This document shows, piece by piece, positions 6,765-14,241 of a stretch of 20,682 nucleotides of DNA (within the stretch, counting starts at the first letter, position 1; each line of letters starts with the position of its first letter). The stretch is from a virus. The stretch lies in IMG/VR virus record IMGVR_UViG_3300037493_003155, positions 1 through 20,682 of that record. The stretch is one strand, 5' to 3'. A program made the translations under genes and the position numbers. Below the pieces are notes generated by a model. It was not told where the DNA came from, searched no databases, and worked only from the letters and a program-made list of their open reading frames with translations.

Positions 6765-7663
6765 TACTTGCCGCGCCCTTCGAGCTTCTTCACGCGCTCG
6801 GCGAGCGCAGCCGTCAGCGCGAGCGACGAGGTCGCAGCCTTGCCCGCGTCAACCATTTTGCCGTTCGGCGTGTCGCGGACCGCGTGGCCGAGGCCGGCGC
6901 GCTCCATGTCCTGCGCCATCACGCCGACCTGCGGGCCGGCGCCGTTTGATGCGTCCTTGTAGCGGTAGGTGTACGCCTTGAGTCCGTCGAGGATGCTACG
7001 GGCGCGACCGTCGGCCGGCTGCACGCCGGTCTTAGCGCGCTCGTCCGAGATGGCCGCCGCAACGTCGCCGCCCGCCTTGATCAAGGGCGCGTACTGGTCG
7101 AGCTTCGTGCCCTCGGGCTTGATGCCGCCGTACGCGCCCACGGCGGTCTGCCGCGAGCCCAGCGCACCCTGGAGATCCTGCCCGCGCTGCTGCAGGATCA
7201 TCTGCGACAGCGCGTTCTGTGCGGCCTGCCGCTCCTGGATGCCGGCCGTTGCAGCCGCGCCCGACATGCCCGAGGCGGCTCGGCCCATGTTCATCGCGGC
7301 ATTGCGCGCCGCCATCGCCGAGTTCTGCGGCGAGGCACCGGCCGCCATGGACCGCTGGGACGCGAGGTTCTGCTGGAGGCCCTGTCGGAGCTGCTCACTC
7401 GACAACGAGTCCTGTCCCAACGCCTGCCGCCGGAGCGCGTCGCGCTGCGCCGCAGCCTCGCCGGTCAGCGCCTGATAGCCGCCCTGGTTGTATTCGGCAA
7501 ACTGGTTTGAGGCGAGGCCCGTCTCGTCGAGGTCGGCGCGCTGCTTTTTTGTCGAGTCTGACTCTTCGGTCAGATTGCCGGGGTTGAGTGGGCTGTCCTT
7601 GTTGAAGGGGTTGTACTTGTTGAGCGCATTGCCAGCTTTGTACAATTTTCCGAGGATGTTCAC
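6764..7663 (-). CDS. Ala/Gln-rich virion protein with C-terminal S74-type chaperone domain
   Basis: The 299-residue protein has two parts. Residues 1-190 are polar and rich in Ala, Gln, Ser and Met (SQRSMAAGASPQNSAMAARNAAMNMGRAA), like internal or ejection proteins. Residues 204-296 match the intramolecular chaperone (peptidase S74) found at the ends of trimeric tail spikes: ISDERAK (205-211), LKAYTYRYKD, VGVMAQDMERAG (246-257), GKMVDAGK and a final ALAERVKKLEG helix. In the family the domain assists trimer folding and can cleave itself off just before the Ser of S-D-x-R. No fibre-like beta helix is present here. The GTG start has AGGAG upstream that overlaps the nozzle stop. Codons 38-40 hold A_AAA_AAG (7544-7550). 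Confidence 0.8.
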   Translation of the reverse strand: MNILGKLYKAGNALNKYNPFNKDSPLNPGNLTEESDSTKKQRADLDETGLASNQFAEYNQGGYQALTGEAAAQRDALRRQALGQDSLSSEQLRQGLQQNLASQRSMAAGASPQNSAMAARNAAMNMGRAASGMSGAAATAGIQERQAAQNALSQMILQQRGQDLQGALGSRQTAVGAYGGIKPEGTKLDQYAPLIKAGGDVAAAISDERAKTGVQPADGRARSILDGLKAYTYRYKDASNGAGPQVGVMAQDMERAGLGHAVRDTPNGKMVDAGKAATSSLALTAALAERVKKLEGRGK

Positions 7664-7669
7664 GGTTGT

Positions 7670-7675
7670 CTCCTA
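7670..7675 (-). promoter_or_regulatory. Ribosome site that contains the upstream stop codon
   Basis: On the minus strand TAGGAG holds both the stop codon of the nozzle gene (TAG, 7673-7675) and the Shine-Dalgarno sequence of the following GTG at 7663. This ties re-initiation of the next gene to termination of the nozzle gene. The same design recurs at 2197-2202. Confidence 0.6.
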
Positions 7676-10600
7676 CTGCCGCTGCGCGGCTGGCATACGG
7701 CGGTAGAGGCCGCGCTTGATTCCGACCTCGAGCCCGATGCCGGTCAGCGTCATCGGCGCAAAGGCGTAGGCGTTCCCCGGCACGGTAGGGAACACCATCG
7801 TGATCCGCACCTTGATCGCCTGGACTTGCTGGATCGGAGGCTGGACGCGGACCTGGACTGGGTCGCCGGTGGTCGACCCGTTTACTGTCCAGTTCCGATC
7901 ATCGAAGTACGTGATCTGGTAATCCCGCGCAAGCCTCACGCGGATGCGTTGCGGTGTGCCGTAGATGCCGAGGATGTTGATCGCCCGGATCCGCACGTAG
8001 CCCTGTAGATCGGCCGGCTTGATCCAGCCTGTCTCGATGTCGTAGCTGGTCGTGTCGGTCTGGTAGAATACCCCCGCGTCCGACAGCGCGCCGATCTCCG
8101 TCAGGTAGCAGTGCGTCCCGTTCCAGACCGCGGCGTGGACGCCCTCGATGGACCATTCGGCCCACTGGTTTACGAGCGTGTCGTACAGCAATACGCGACC
8201 CGTGACCGAGCTCGGAGGGTCGCCGGGGGTCACGTGCGGAACTACCACCCCGACCTGAGTCACACACCGGATCTGGTGCTGGCCCTCGATGACGTGGACC
8301 GCGTTGACCGTCTCGTCGTCGTAATCACTGACGCCCCCGCCGATGTAATCGACCGTCCAGCCCCGGTTGAGGACGTACCAGCCCTTGCGCGACTTGAAGA
8401 TCAGGCCCTTGTCGCACAGGGCGACCGAGTCGTAGTCGGTCGCCCCGACATCGACGGACAGCACGCGCGCGGGGCCGTAGTTGATGCCCTGCCCGAGGTT
8501 GTTATAGCCGTCGCCGCTGAGGGCGTAGATCGCGGTCTCCTTGAACGCGATCAGCGTGTCGTTCAGGAACGCCAGCGCGGTGATCGCGCCGTTCCCGGGC
8601 GGGACGGTGACGGTCAGCGCGTCGTTGAACGCGGCGACCTGGCCTTCTTCGCGGAGCTTGCTGTACCAGATCCGATGCGGATCGCCCGCAACGCCCGCGA
8701 TGAACAGCCGATCGGCGTTGGCCGCGATGATCGTACAGGCCGGCGGGGCGAGGTTCTCGAGGACGCCGTAGTTCTCGGGGCTGCTCTCCTTGGTCGTCGC
8801 GTCGCTGTCCACAAACCCGTCGAGGAACGACGCCGGGGCCGATGCCGAGCGCAGGTTCGGAACGTAGCGATTCGGGTTCGTCAGCGCCGCCGGGTCTTTG
8901 GAGGTGACGAGGTAGAACGGCGCGTCGTCGGTCGGGTTGACGGCGGTGCGCCAGACCTCGATCGCCAGCTCGTTGTCCGTCTTGTGCGTCACGTACAGCG
9001 GGATCCACCTGCTGATCGTTACGCCTCTTGGTCCGCCTGAAAGCGTGACGGTTTCGTTCGTTGCGGTTGTCGATCGGTCGATCTCGCCAGTGGCGTTGTC
9101 CCATCGCCACGTAACCTTGAATGTGTACGAACCGTCAACCAGGCTCCCCACTCCCACGCCGCCGGCCTCGAAGAAGTGCGGATACAGGTGGAAGCCCGCC
9201 TCAGTCAGCCGAACGCCGTCGTACTGGAGCAGCTCGCCGCCCGTGACGTAGAGCGTCTGCCCGTGGCGCACACATCGGCGGGCCGCGTCCGAGTCAAACG
9301 TGACCTTGACCTCGCGCGGAGCCCGCGCGCCATAGCCGGACTGGTTCTCACCGATCTGGATAATCCGCCGCTCGATGCCCGCGTGTGCGTAGACACCCGA
9401 GCCGAGCGACTGGACGCCAGGAAGGTGCCCGGTCAGCGCCGAGAACCCGCCCGCGTTGAACCGCGCCGCCTTGGCCGTCAGGAACGCATCGTCGCGATAG
9501 AGAAAATACGTGTTCTGGAGCTGCGCGCGCAGCCCGGCCACGCCAGGCAAAAAGGACGCACCGGCGAAGACGGCCCACACGAACACACGCCCGTCATGGT
9601 CGAACGCACGCGAGGCGATGCCGAGCCGGCGAACAAAGGTCGCCTCCGTGCCCAGCGTGTTGCCTGTGCTGACCCAGTTGGTTCGGCTCTGCCAGTCGGA
9701 ATCGTCATCGTCCTCGGCGGCCGACCAAAACACGTAACAGCGGTAGACGCTGGAGTCCGTGACCGAGCGATGCGCCGCCGCGATCTGGTTAAACGCGGCG
9801 CCCGTGCCGATCGCCTGCGCCGTGTAGACGTCGGCAAGCGTCGACAGGAGAATGAAATCTCCTTGCACGTTAATCCCACTAGCCCGGACGATCTGCACGT
9901 GCGTGCCGGTCGGTGGACAGGAAACGGCGATCGGCCCGTCGCAGGTCCGGCCCTTGTTCAGGCGCGCCGCGGTCAAACCAGCCGTCATGGTGACGACGTC
10001 GTAGGACGTCGTGACCGCGCGCCGGATGCCAAACACAGCCTGATCCGCGCCGGGGACCTTGGTGACGTCGAAGTAAACCGTGGCGCCCGTGCCGGTCTGC
10101 ACGGTGGTCGAGGCGCCGCCGAGCGCGGTGGTCGGGCTGGCCGGGTCGAGGGCGTAGCAATAGACCCCGTTGATGCCGTCGAAAAACGACAGCATTACCT
10201 TGGTCGTCAGCGCCGTCAGCCGGATCCGCTGGAAGCCCGCGAGCTCGTAGGGCGACATCAGCACCGAGCCCGTGATCTTGTCGACCGCCGCGACGTAGCC
10301 CGTCGTGTTGCCCGCCACGACCTTGTGCCACGAAAAAAACACGACGCCGCCGAGCTCGGCGCGGTCCGCGGCGATCTGGTCGTCCGTGGTGACAAACCGC
10401 GAGCCCTCGGCGATCTCGGCGGCGAGGTGCGTGCCGCGGCTGACCCACACGGCGTTCTGCGCGTTCCAGCTATAGATCGTGTCTTTGTCGAACAGGAGCA
10501 GCTCGTCACCATTCGTGACGAGCCGCCGGCCCGTCGAGATGGTGCCGCCGCCGAAGATGTTGCCGTTGGCAGCCGCCGCGACCGTACCCAAGCCGAAATA

Positions 10601-10750
10601 ACTCGGGCGCGGCTCCACGCTGCCGACGTCGTCGAACTGGACGTCGAGCGCGCGGGTCAGGTTCGGCGGATTCATCGCCTGGTCGTTTTGCTTCTGCGCC
10701 AGCCCCGCCGCGATCGGGATCTGGATGGTCTGCCAGTCGAGCCCGTTCAC
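7673..10750 (-). CDS. Large tail nozzle-like protein (1025 aa)
   Basis: I start this at the GTG at 10750, overlapping the previous stop (GTGA); the frame is open to 11227 but that part shadows the two preceding genes. The product has 1025 residues, almost all beta strand. The start reads NPPNLTRALDVQFDDVGSVEPRPSYFGLG, the common opening of podovirus nozzle or tail-tube-B-type proteins (roughly Asn-Val-x-F-x-x-x-G-x-x-x-x-R-P-G). A region around 535-600 (DGSYTFKVTWRWDNATGEIDR) looks like a fibronectin-type domain. Around 675-745 are NADRLFIAGVAGDPHRIWYSK and LAFLNDTLIAFKETAIYALSG, repeat-like blades of a propeller. It would form the tail tube under the adaptor. No enzyme motif is seen. The exact family name is inferred. 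Confidence 0.82.
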   Translation of the reverse strand: MNGLDWQTIQIPIAAGLAQKQNDQAMNPPNLTRALDVQFDDVGSVEPRPSYFGLGTVAAAANGNIFGGGTISTGRRLVTNGDELLLFDKDTIYSWNAQNAVWVSRGTHLAAEIAEGSRFVTTDDQIAADRAELGGVVFFSWHKVVAGNTTGYVAAVDKITGSVLMSPYELAGFQRIRLTALTTKVMLSFFDGINGVYCYALDPASPTTALGGASTTVQTGTGATVYFDVTKVPGADQAVFGIRRAVTTSYDVVTMTAGLTAARLNKGRTCDGPIAVSCPPTGTHVQIVRASGINVQGDFILLSTLADVYTAQAIGTGAAFNQIAAAHRSVTDSSVYRCYVFWSAAEDDDDSDWQSRTNWVSTGNTLGTEATFVRRLGIASRAFDHDGRVFVWAVFAGASFLPGVAGLRAQLQNTYFLYRDDAFLTAKAARFNAGGFSALTGHLPGVQSLGSGVYAHAGIERRIIQIGENQSGYGARAPREVKVTFDSDAARRCVRHGQTLYVTGGELLQYDGVRLTEAGFHLYPHFFEAGGVGVGSLVDGSYTFKVTWRWDNATGEIDRSTTATNETVTLSGGPRGVTISRWIPLYVTHKTDNELAIEVWRTAVNPTDDAPFYLVTSKDPAALTNPNRYVPNLRSASAPASFLDGFVDSDATTKESSPENYGVLENLAPPACTIIAANADRLFIAGVAGDPHRIWYSKLREEGQVAAFNDALTVTVPPGNGAITALAFLNDTLIAFKETAIYALSGDGYNNLGQGINYGPARVLSVDVGATDYDSVALCDKGLIFKSRKGWYVLNRGWTVDYIGGGVSDYDDETVNAVHVIEGQHQIRCVTQVGVVVPHVTPGDPPSSVTGRVLLYDTLVNQWAEWSIEGVHAAVWNGTHCYLTEIGALSDAGVFYQTDTTSYDIETGWIKPADLQGYVRIRAINILGIYGTPQRIRVRLARDYQITYFDDRNWTVNGSTTGDPVQVRVQPPIQQVQAIKVRITMVFPTVPGNAYAFAPMTLTGIGLEVGIKRGLYRRMPAAQRQ

Positions 10751-11079
10751 AGCGCCACCACGTCGACGGTGACGGTCGCCCCGTAGCCCGTGGCGCGCAG
10801 CACCACGACGCGCTTTCGGTCCGTGCCGTCGCGGACCTCCTCGATGTAGCCCGCCGCAGCCGGGCCGCGAGGTGCCGAGCACGCGACGAATAGCGGCGCC
10901 CGGCCGATCTTGTGCGCGACGGACACGAGCGCGCCGTCTGCGAGCTCCACGCTCGGGATGACCGTCAGCGACGAGGCCGGCAGCGCCTGGAGCTCGCGCA
11001 CCGACTCGACCAGCACGCGCCGCGCCTCTTCGGCCTGCGGCTCGGGCAGTCGCGGCGTGATGATCGCGCGCAGGCTCAT
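10747..11079 (-). CDS. Small beta protein between adaptor and nozzle (110 aa)
   Basis: I start this 110-residue protein at the ATG at 11079, overlapping the adaptor stop by four bases. The frame is open nine codons further, which only copies the adaptor end. The N-terminal half is helical (EAEEARRVLVESVRELQALPASS). The second half carries VAHKIGRAPLFVACSAPRG, AAAGYIEEVRDGTDRKRVVVLRATGYGATVTVDVVAL. The sequence (H-x-IGR-x-P, then a charged turn and a final T-V-T-V-x-V strand) resembles a short beta-sandwich protein often found next to adaptor genes in short-tailed phages. No function is proven for those that I know. Its stop overlaps the following GTG (GTGA). Confidence 0.72.
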   Translation of the reverse strand: MSLRAIITPRLPEPQAEEARRVLVESVRELQALPASSLTVIPSVELADGALVSVAHKIGRAPLFVACSAPRGPAAAGYIEEVRDGTDRKRVVVLRATGYGATVTVDVVAL

Positions 11080-11783
11080 CGGTTGATCCAGTTGCCAGGA
11101 TCCCACCCGCCGCCGCCGTTGCCGCCGTCAAAATCGGAGACGATCCGGCGGCGAGGCTGGGTGAACGCCCGCAGCGTCGCCCACTCGAGCAACCGCGCCC
11201 GCGCCGCCTCGCGCTCCGCCATCGCAAGGCGGACGTCCGTTTCCGACTTGGCGAGCGCCTTGACCATCACGCCGTAGATCAGGAACGCCTCGCCGTCAGG
11301 CGTCACGAGGTCGAGCAGTTCCGCGCCGGTCGAGGCCACGTCGTACGTCGTCGGCTGCGGGATATACGTCAGCTCGTAGGCCTGCCCGCTCGGCGGTGTC
11401 GGGTACAGGTAGACCAGCGCGTTCGAGATCGCAAAGGCTCGAGCGTTGGAGCCCGTCCGCCCAGACCATCCGGGCTCCTCTGGCGACATCAGCTCCTCGA
11501 GCTCGCGCCGCTCGCCCGTGGTCGTGCCGTTGACCAGCCAGTCGAGCCGGATCGTCGCGTAGTGGGCGGTCGGGACGGAGACCGTCGCCGCGCCCGTGGT
11601 CGTCAGCGTCGTGCGGCTCTCGAAATAGCGGAGCCCCGACGACGCGACGACCGAGAAAAGGTCGCCGTACTGCTCCGAGATGAGCACATTCCACTCTGCC
11701 GTCGTGATGTGAGTGGAGTTTTCCAGATCGCTCCGCTGCTGACAGCGGGTGACCAAGACGCTCAACGCGAAGGAGCGCGGCAT
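11076..11783 (-). CDS. Head-tail adaptor (connector) protein
   Basis: This 235-residue protein has the N-terminal pattern of podovirus-type head-tail adaptors: CQQRSDLENSTHITTAEWNVL (14-34), followed by ISEQYGDLFSVV, matching the usual arginine-acid-Asn-Ser, Thr-acidic, Leu-Asn-Gln-Ser-Tyr helix pair. The mid-part is beta-rich (TTLTTTGAATVSVP, YELTYIPQPTTYD). A long helix (GEAFLIYGVMVKALAKSETDVRLAMAEREAARARL) forms the ring-lining bundle typical of the fold. The protein ring binds under the portal and carries the nozzle. The last 17 residues, GGNGGGGWDPGNWINR in part, are a Gly/Trp-rich arm that may dock into a neighbouring ring. No clear ribosome site precedes the ATG. Its stop overlaps the next ATG (ATGA). 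Confidence 0.85.
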   Translation of the reverse strand: MPRSFALSVLVTRCQQRSDLENSTHITTAEWNVLISEQYGDLFSVVASSGLRYFESRTTLTTTGAATVSVPTAHYATIRLDWLVNGTTTGERRELEELMSPEEPGWSGRTGSNARAFAISNALVYLYPTPPSGQAYELTYIPQPTTYDVASTGAELLDLVTPDGEAFLIYGVMVKALAKSETDVRLAMAEREAARARLLEWATLRAFTQPRRRIVSDFDGGNGGGGWDPGNWINR

Positions 11784-11787
11784 GGCG

Positions 11788-12159
11788 CTAGACCGAAACC
11801 CGCTTGAAGAGCAGGGTTGCCGTCAGCCACTCGAGCACGGCGAGATCATGCAGCGTCTCGCTCGCGTTCGTGATGTTGAGCCGTAGCGTGTTGGTCGTCG
11901 TGTTGTAGACGCCCGCCACGACCGTGTGACCCTTGACGTCCGCCGCCGTGGTCGCCGCGAAGGCCGGCGCCCCCGCAAGGCCGATGAACGTGCCCTGCGC
12001 GTCGGAGAACGTCAGATCCACGATGCCCGCGCTGATATACGTCACGGTCACGCCCTCGCCGTAGACCTTCGTGACGGCCGCAGATCCGCCGACGAACCGC
12101 ACCGGGCACAGGACCAGCTCCGGTACCGGGGAGCGAACCGGGCTGGCATCGAGCGCCAT
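11788..12159 (-). CDS. Small beta-rich virion protein candidate (123 aa)
   Basis: This 123-residue protein of unknown family has alternating strand-like stretches: VTVTYISAGIVDLTFSD, GTFIGLAGAPAFAA, VKGHTVVAGVYNTTTNTLRLNI and a last helix-strand part EWLTATLLFKRVSV. The pattern fits a compact beta sandwich, such as a head decoration or fibre-tip protein. The ATG follows the previous TAG without any gap and has GGGAG six bases upstream. Together with the gene before it, it forms a pair between capsid and adaptor, the usual place of capsid accessory proteins. No signal peptide or membrane segment is seen. Confidence 0.72.
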   Translation of the reverse strand: MALDASPVRSPVPELVLCPVRFVGGSAAVTKVYGEGVTVTYISAGIVDLTFSDAQGTFIGLAGAPAFAATTAADVKGHTVVAGVYNTTTNTLRLNITNASETLHDLAVLEWLTATLLFKRVSV

Positions 12160-12900
12160 CTAGCGCTCCCACCAGCCGCAAGAGAACTCCCACGTGGCCG
12201 CGACGGTCTGAGCAGCCGCGATCTCGTGGAGCAGGAACGACTGCCCGGGGCCGAGAACGACGGGCGGGCACGGCGTGTGGATGGCGGCCTGGAGCGTGCC
12301 CTCGAGCGGCATCCCCGGCATCGCCGGCATCGAACTGCCGAACGTGAACACGTACTGATCGCCGATCACCTTGATGACCGTGCGCAGGACCCCGTGGTTC
12401 AGCCGGCGCACCGACGCGCCCGCCGCTGCCGCCGTGATCGCGCCGACGTACATCGTCGCGATCGACGTGGTGTCGCTGTCCATGCTCGTGTTCACGGGCG
12501 TGATCGCCGTGCCGCCGCTGCTGTAGCGGTTGGTCCGGTCGCCGCTCATCGCGTAGGAGAAGTTCGTCCCGCTGGTGCCGGCCGCCTTGGGCGACAGGAG
12601 CAGCCAGTCGAGGTGGATGCGCTTGCCGCCCGTCGCCGCCGCGTTGAACAACGAGACCAGCGCGACCGTCGCGCTGAACGCGGTGGGCGCGGCGGTGCCG
12701 GTCAGCGCGGTGCCGAGCGTCGCGTTCGTCGCGACGAAGTACGAGCCCTCGTTCGCGAGGCCATCGAGCTTCGAGCCCGTCAGCGAGTGCACGTACTGGT
12801 CGCCGTAGCGACCGACGCGGATCGGCGCCTGCGTGCCGTCCTGATTGATGCCGGGGAGGGCGCGGCTGACCACTCCCAGGTTGCGAACTTCGTCAGTCAT
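12160..12900 (-). CDS. Putative virion structural protein (246 aa)
   Basis: I do not recognise the family. The 246-residue protein is rich in Ala, Thr, Ser and Gly and looks mostly beta-stranded, as in many phage surface proteins. Features are an N-terminal APIRVGRYGDQYVHSLTGSKLDG segment, a middle strand KRIHLDWLLLSPKAAGTSG, and a C-terminus with GPGQSFLLHEIAAAQ and WEFSCGWWER. Strands followed by a final Trp-rich strand suggest a jelly-roll or sandwich fold. It starts at ATG with AAAGGA upstream, 27 bases after the capsid stop, and ends directly before the next ATG. Position right after the capsid protein favours head decoration or a head-fibre role. That is inference. Confidence 0.75.
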   Translation of the reverse strand: MTDEVRNLGVVSRALPGINQDGTQAPIRVGRYGDQYVHSLTGSKLDGLANEGSYFVATNATLGTALTGTAAPTAFSATVALVSLFNAAATGGKRIHLDWLLLSPKAAGTSGTNFSYAMSGDRTNRYSSGGTAITPVNTSMDSDTTSIATMYVGAITAAAAGASVRRLNHGVLRTVIKVIGDQYVFTFGSSMPAMPGMPLEGTLQAAIHTPCPPVVLGPGQSFLLHEIAAAQTVAATWEFSCGWWER

Positions 12901-12927
12901 TGGATGTCCTTTCCTTCGGATCGATGG

Positions 12928-14127
12928 CTAGATCGAGAACACGCCGAAGGCGCCCGGATCGATCTGGATGTAGTTCGAGAACGAGCGGATCCGCATCTCG
13001 ATGTCGTCCGCGCTCGTCGAGCGCAGCGACTTGTTTCCGTCGTCCATGATGATGTGCGGGAAGCCCTTCAGGTGCTTGATGTAGTGCGCCTTCGAGGACA
13101 TCACGCGCCCACGGTTGGTCGGGCAGTCGGGGTCGGAGTAGCACTTGAGCGTGCCCGCCGGCGAGTGCACGGCGATCGACTCGAAGCCGTAGTCGGCGTT
13201 ATCTCCGCCGCCGTCGTAAACGACCTTGGCGCCGAGCCGACGAGCAACCTCCCAGAATTTTATTGGGTTCAAAAAAAGCTGGTCGGCTTTCTTGCCGACC
13301 TGGGCGATCTTGACGGCGGTCAGGCCCGCGTTCTCCTCGATAGAGCCCGCGGTGTTGTCGACGCGCACGCCCGCGAGGCGGCGCGTGTCGACGCCGCGAT
13401 CCACGCCCCGGAACGAGTCCGAGAGGTAGACCGGCGCGGTGAGCGGCGTGCAGGAGTCGAAGCCCTCCATGCAGGTGCCCGGATCGCCGATCGCGAACAG
13501 GAAATCGTTATCCGCGAACGCGGTGATCGCCGCTGCGCTGGTCAGTGTGACGGTGCCCGCGTCCTCGTCGACCGCCGCAATGGTGGTCGAGCCGACGCGC
13601 GGCGACAGGCCGGTCGCGGTGTCGTCCGCGATCACGGTCATGCCGACCTTGAAGTTGCGGGCGTCGTCCGCGTTGGACAGCGTGATCACGTTCGTTGACG
13701 CCGACGCGCGCTTGCCGCGCTGGCCGTAGCCCTCGCGATACAGGTCGAACGCGAGCCGGTCGCCCATCTCCTCGAGGACGCCGTCGGTCTCGAGCGTGAC
13801 GAGGTCGTAGAACGCGCCCTGATTGCCCTCGGTGGCCGCGATGGCCTCGCCGTTGAGAGTGATGAATCCGTATTTCGTCTTGCGCGAGACCTGGAACTGC
13901 ACGCCCTTCGAGGACGCCGCCGCGGACTGCGCCGACGCGAACGTGCCGCCGATGGCCGCCGGGTTGCCGTACTTGACGGTGTAAAAATGGGCGACGCCGT
14001 TGAAGCCGCCCTCCTTGTTGATCATCCGCATTGCGGGGTGATCGCGCATCGCCAGGTCGCCCTGACGCTTATCGGAGTAGACGCGCTTCGCGATGTACGC
14101 GACGGAAGTGAGATCTGATGCAGCCAT
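12928..14127 (-). CDS. Major capsid protein (HK97-fold candidate)
   Basis: This 399-residue protein follows the scaffold and is the main shell subunit. The sequence reads like an HK97-type coat: an N-terminal helix (SVAYIAKRVYSDKRQGDLAM), a strand-rich part with the GGTFASAQSAAASSKG loop and SRKTKYGFITLNGEAIAATEG, then a long spine-like helix region (FYDLVTLETDGVLEEMGDRLAFDLYREGYG). A Gly/Thr-rich inserted beta part around residues 140-210 (ITLSNADDARNFKVGMTVIADD) may be a surface domain. Four cysteines occur, two in the pair CMEGFDSC and two in CYSDPDC, which could cross-link. The ATG has GGAG seven bases upstream. A run of seven T falls in codons 284-286 (13270-13278) among unusual A/T-ending codons. 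The fold is inferred from order, size and pattern. Confidence 0.88.
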   Translation of the reverse strand: MAASDLTSVAYIAKRVYSDKRQGDLAMRDHPAMRMINKEGGFNGVAHFYTVKYGNPAAIGGTFASAQSAAASSKGVQFQVSRKTKYGFITLNGEAIAATEGNQGAFYDLVTLETDGVLEEMGDRLAFDLYREGYGQRGKRASASTNVITLSNADDARNFKVGMTVIADDTATGLSPRVGSTTIAAVDEDAGTVTLTSAAAITAFADNDFLFAIGDPGTCMEGFDSCTPLTAPVYLSDSFRGVDRGVDTRRLAGVRVDNTAGSIEENAGLTAVKIAQVGKKADQLFLNPIKFWEVARRLGAKVVYDGGGDNADYGFESIAVHSPAGTLKCYSDPDCPTNRGRVMSSKAHYIKHLKGFPHIIMDDGNKSLRSTSADDIEMRIRSFSNYIQIDPGAFGVFSI

Positions 14128-14241
14128 GACAAGACTCCGCGCCGCTTGCTAGCGGTCGCACTGCGAACCAATTCGGTTGTTCGCCGGTCGTCTCGTCGGC
14201 AGGTCGGGTTTGATCTTCGGGTCGCGTCGTCGTGGGAAAAG
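14128..14241 (-). promoter_or_regulatory. Leader of the major capsid gene with short hairpins
   Basis: This 114-base non-coding stretch is the longest fully contained gap in the window. In the minus-strand transcript CCGCT-AGCA-AGCGG (plus 14142-14155) can fold into a 5-bp hairpin that ends three bases before the GGAG ribosome site (14135-14138). Further upstream AACC-GAATT-GGTT (14166-14178) can form a second small hairpin. No convincing promoter and no terminator T-run was seen. Hairpins in such a leader often protect or tune the mRNA of very abundant proteins, which would suit a capsid gene. The folds are read by eye. Confidence 0.45.

Noticed and set aside
10331-10345. Run of seven T on the minus strand in the nozzle gene as a frameshift site
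   Set aside because: The codons are GTG TTT TTT TCG, which do not form an X_XXY_YYZ heptamer in frame.
9176-10786. Plus-strand open frame of 536 codons opposite the nozzle gene
   Set aside because: Same reasoning: low-complexity Arg/Asp/Val product, no recognisable domain, opposite a well-supported gene.
10751-11227. Longer N-terminus for the nozzle-like protein
   Set aside because: The extra 159 codons are Arg/Gly-rich and lie over the adaptor and small beta gene. The GTG at 10750 with a GTGA overlap and the typical nozzle opening is a better start.
11926-13698. Plus-strand open frame of 590 codons across three minus-strand genes
   Set aside because: It spans the ends of the capsid, the 246-residue and the 123-residue genes, is dominated by Arg/Asp/Val, and has no ribosome site. 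GC-rich codon bias keeps this frame open.
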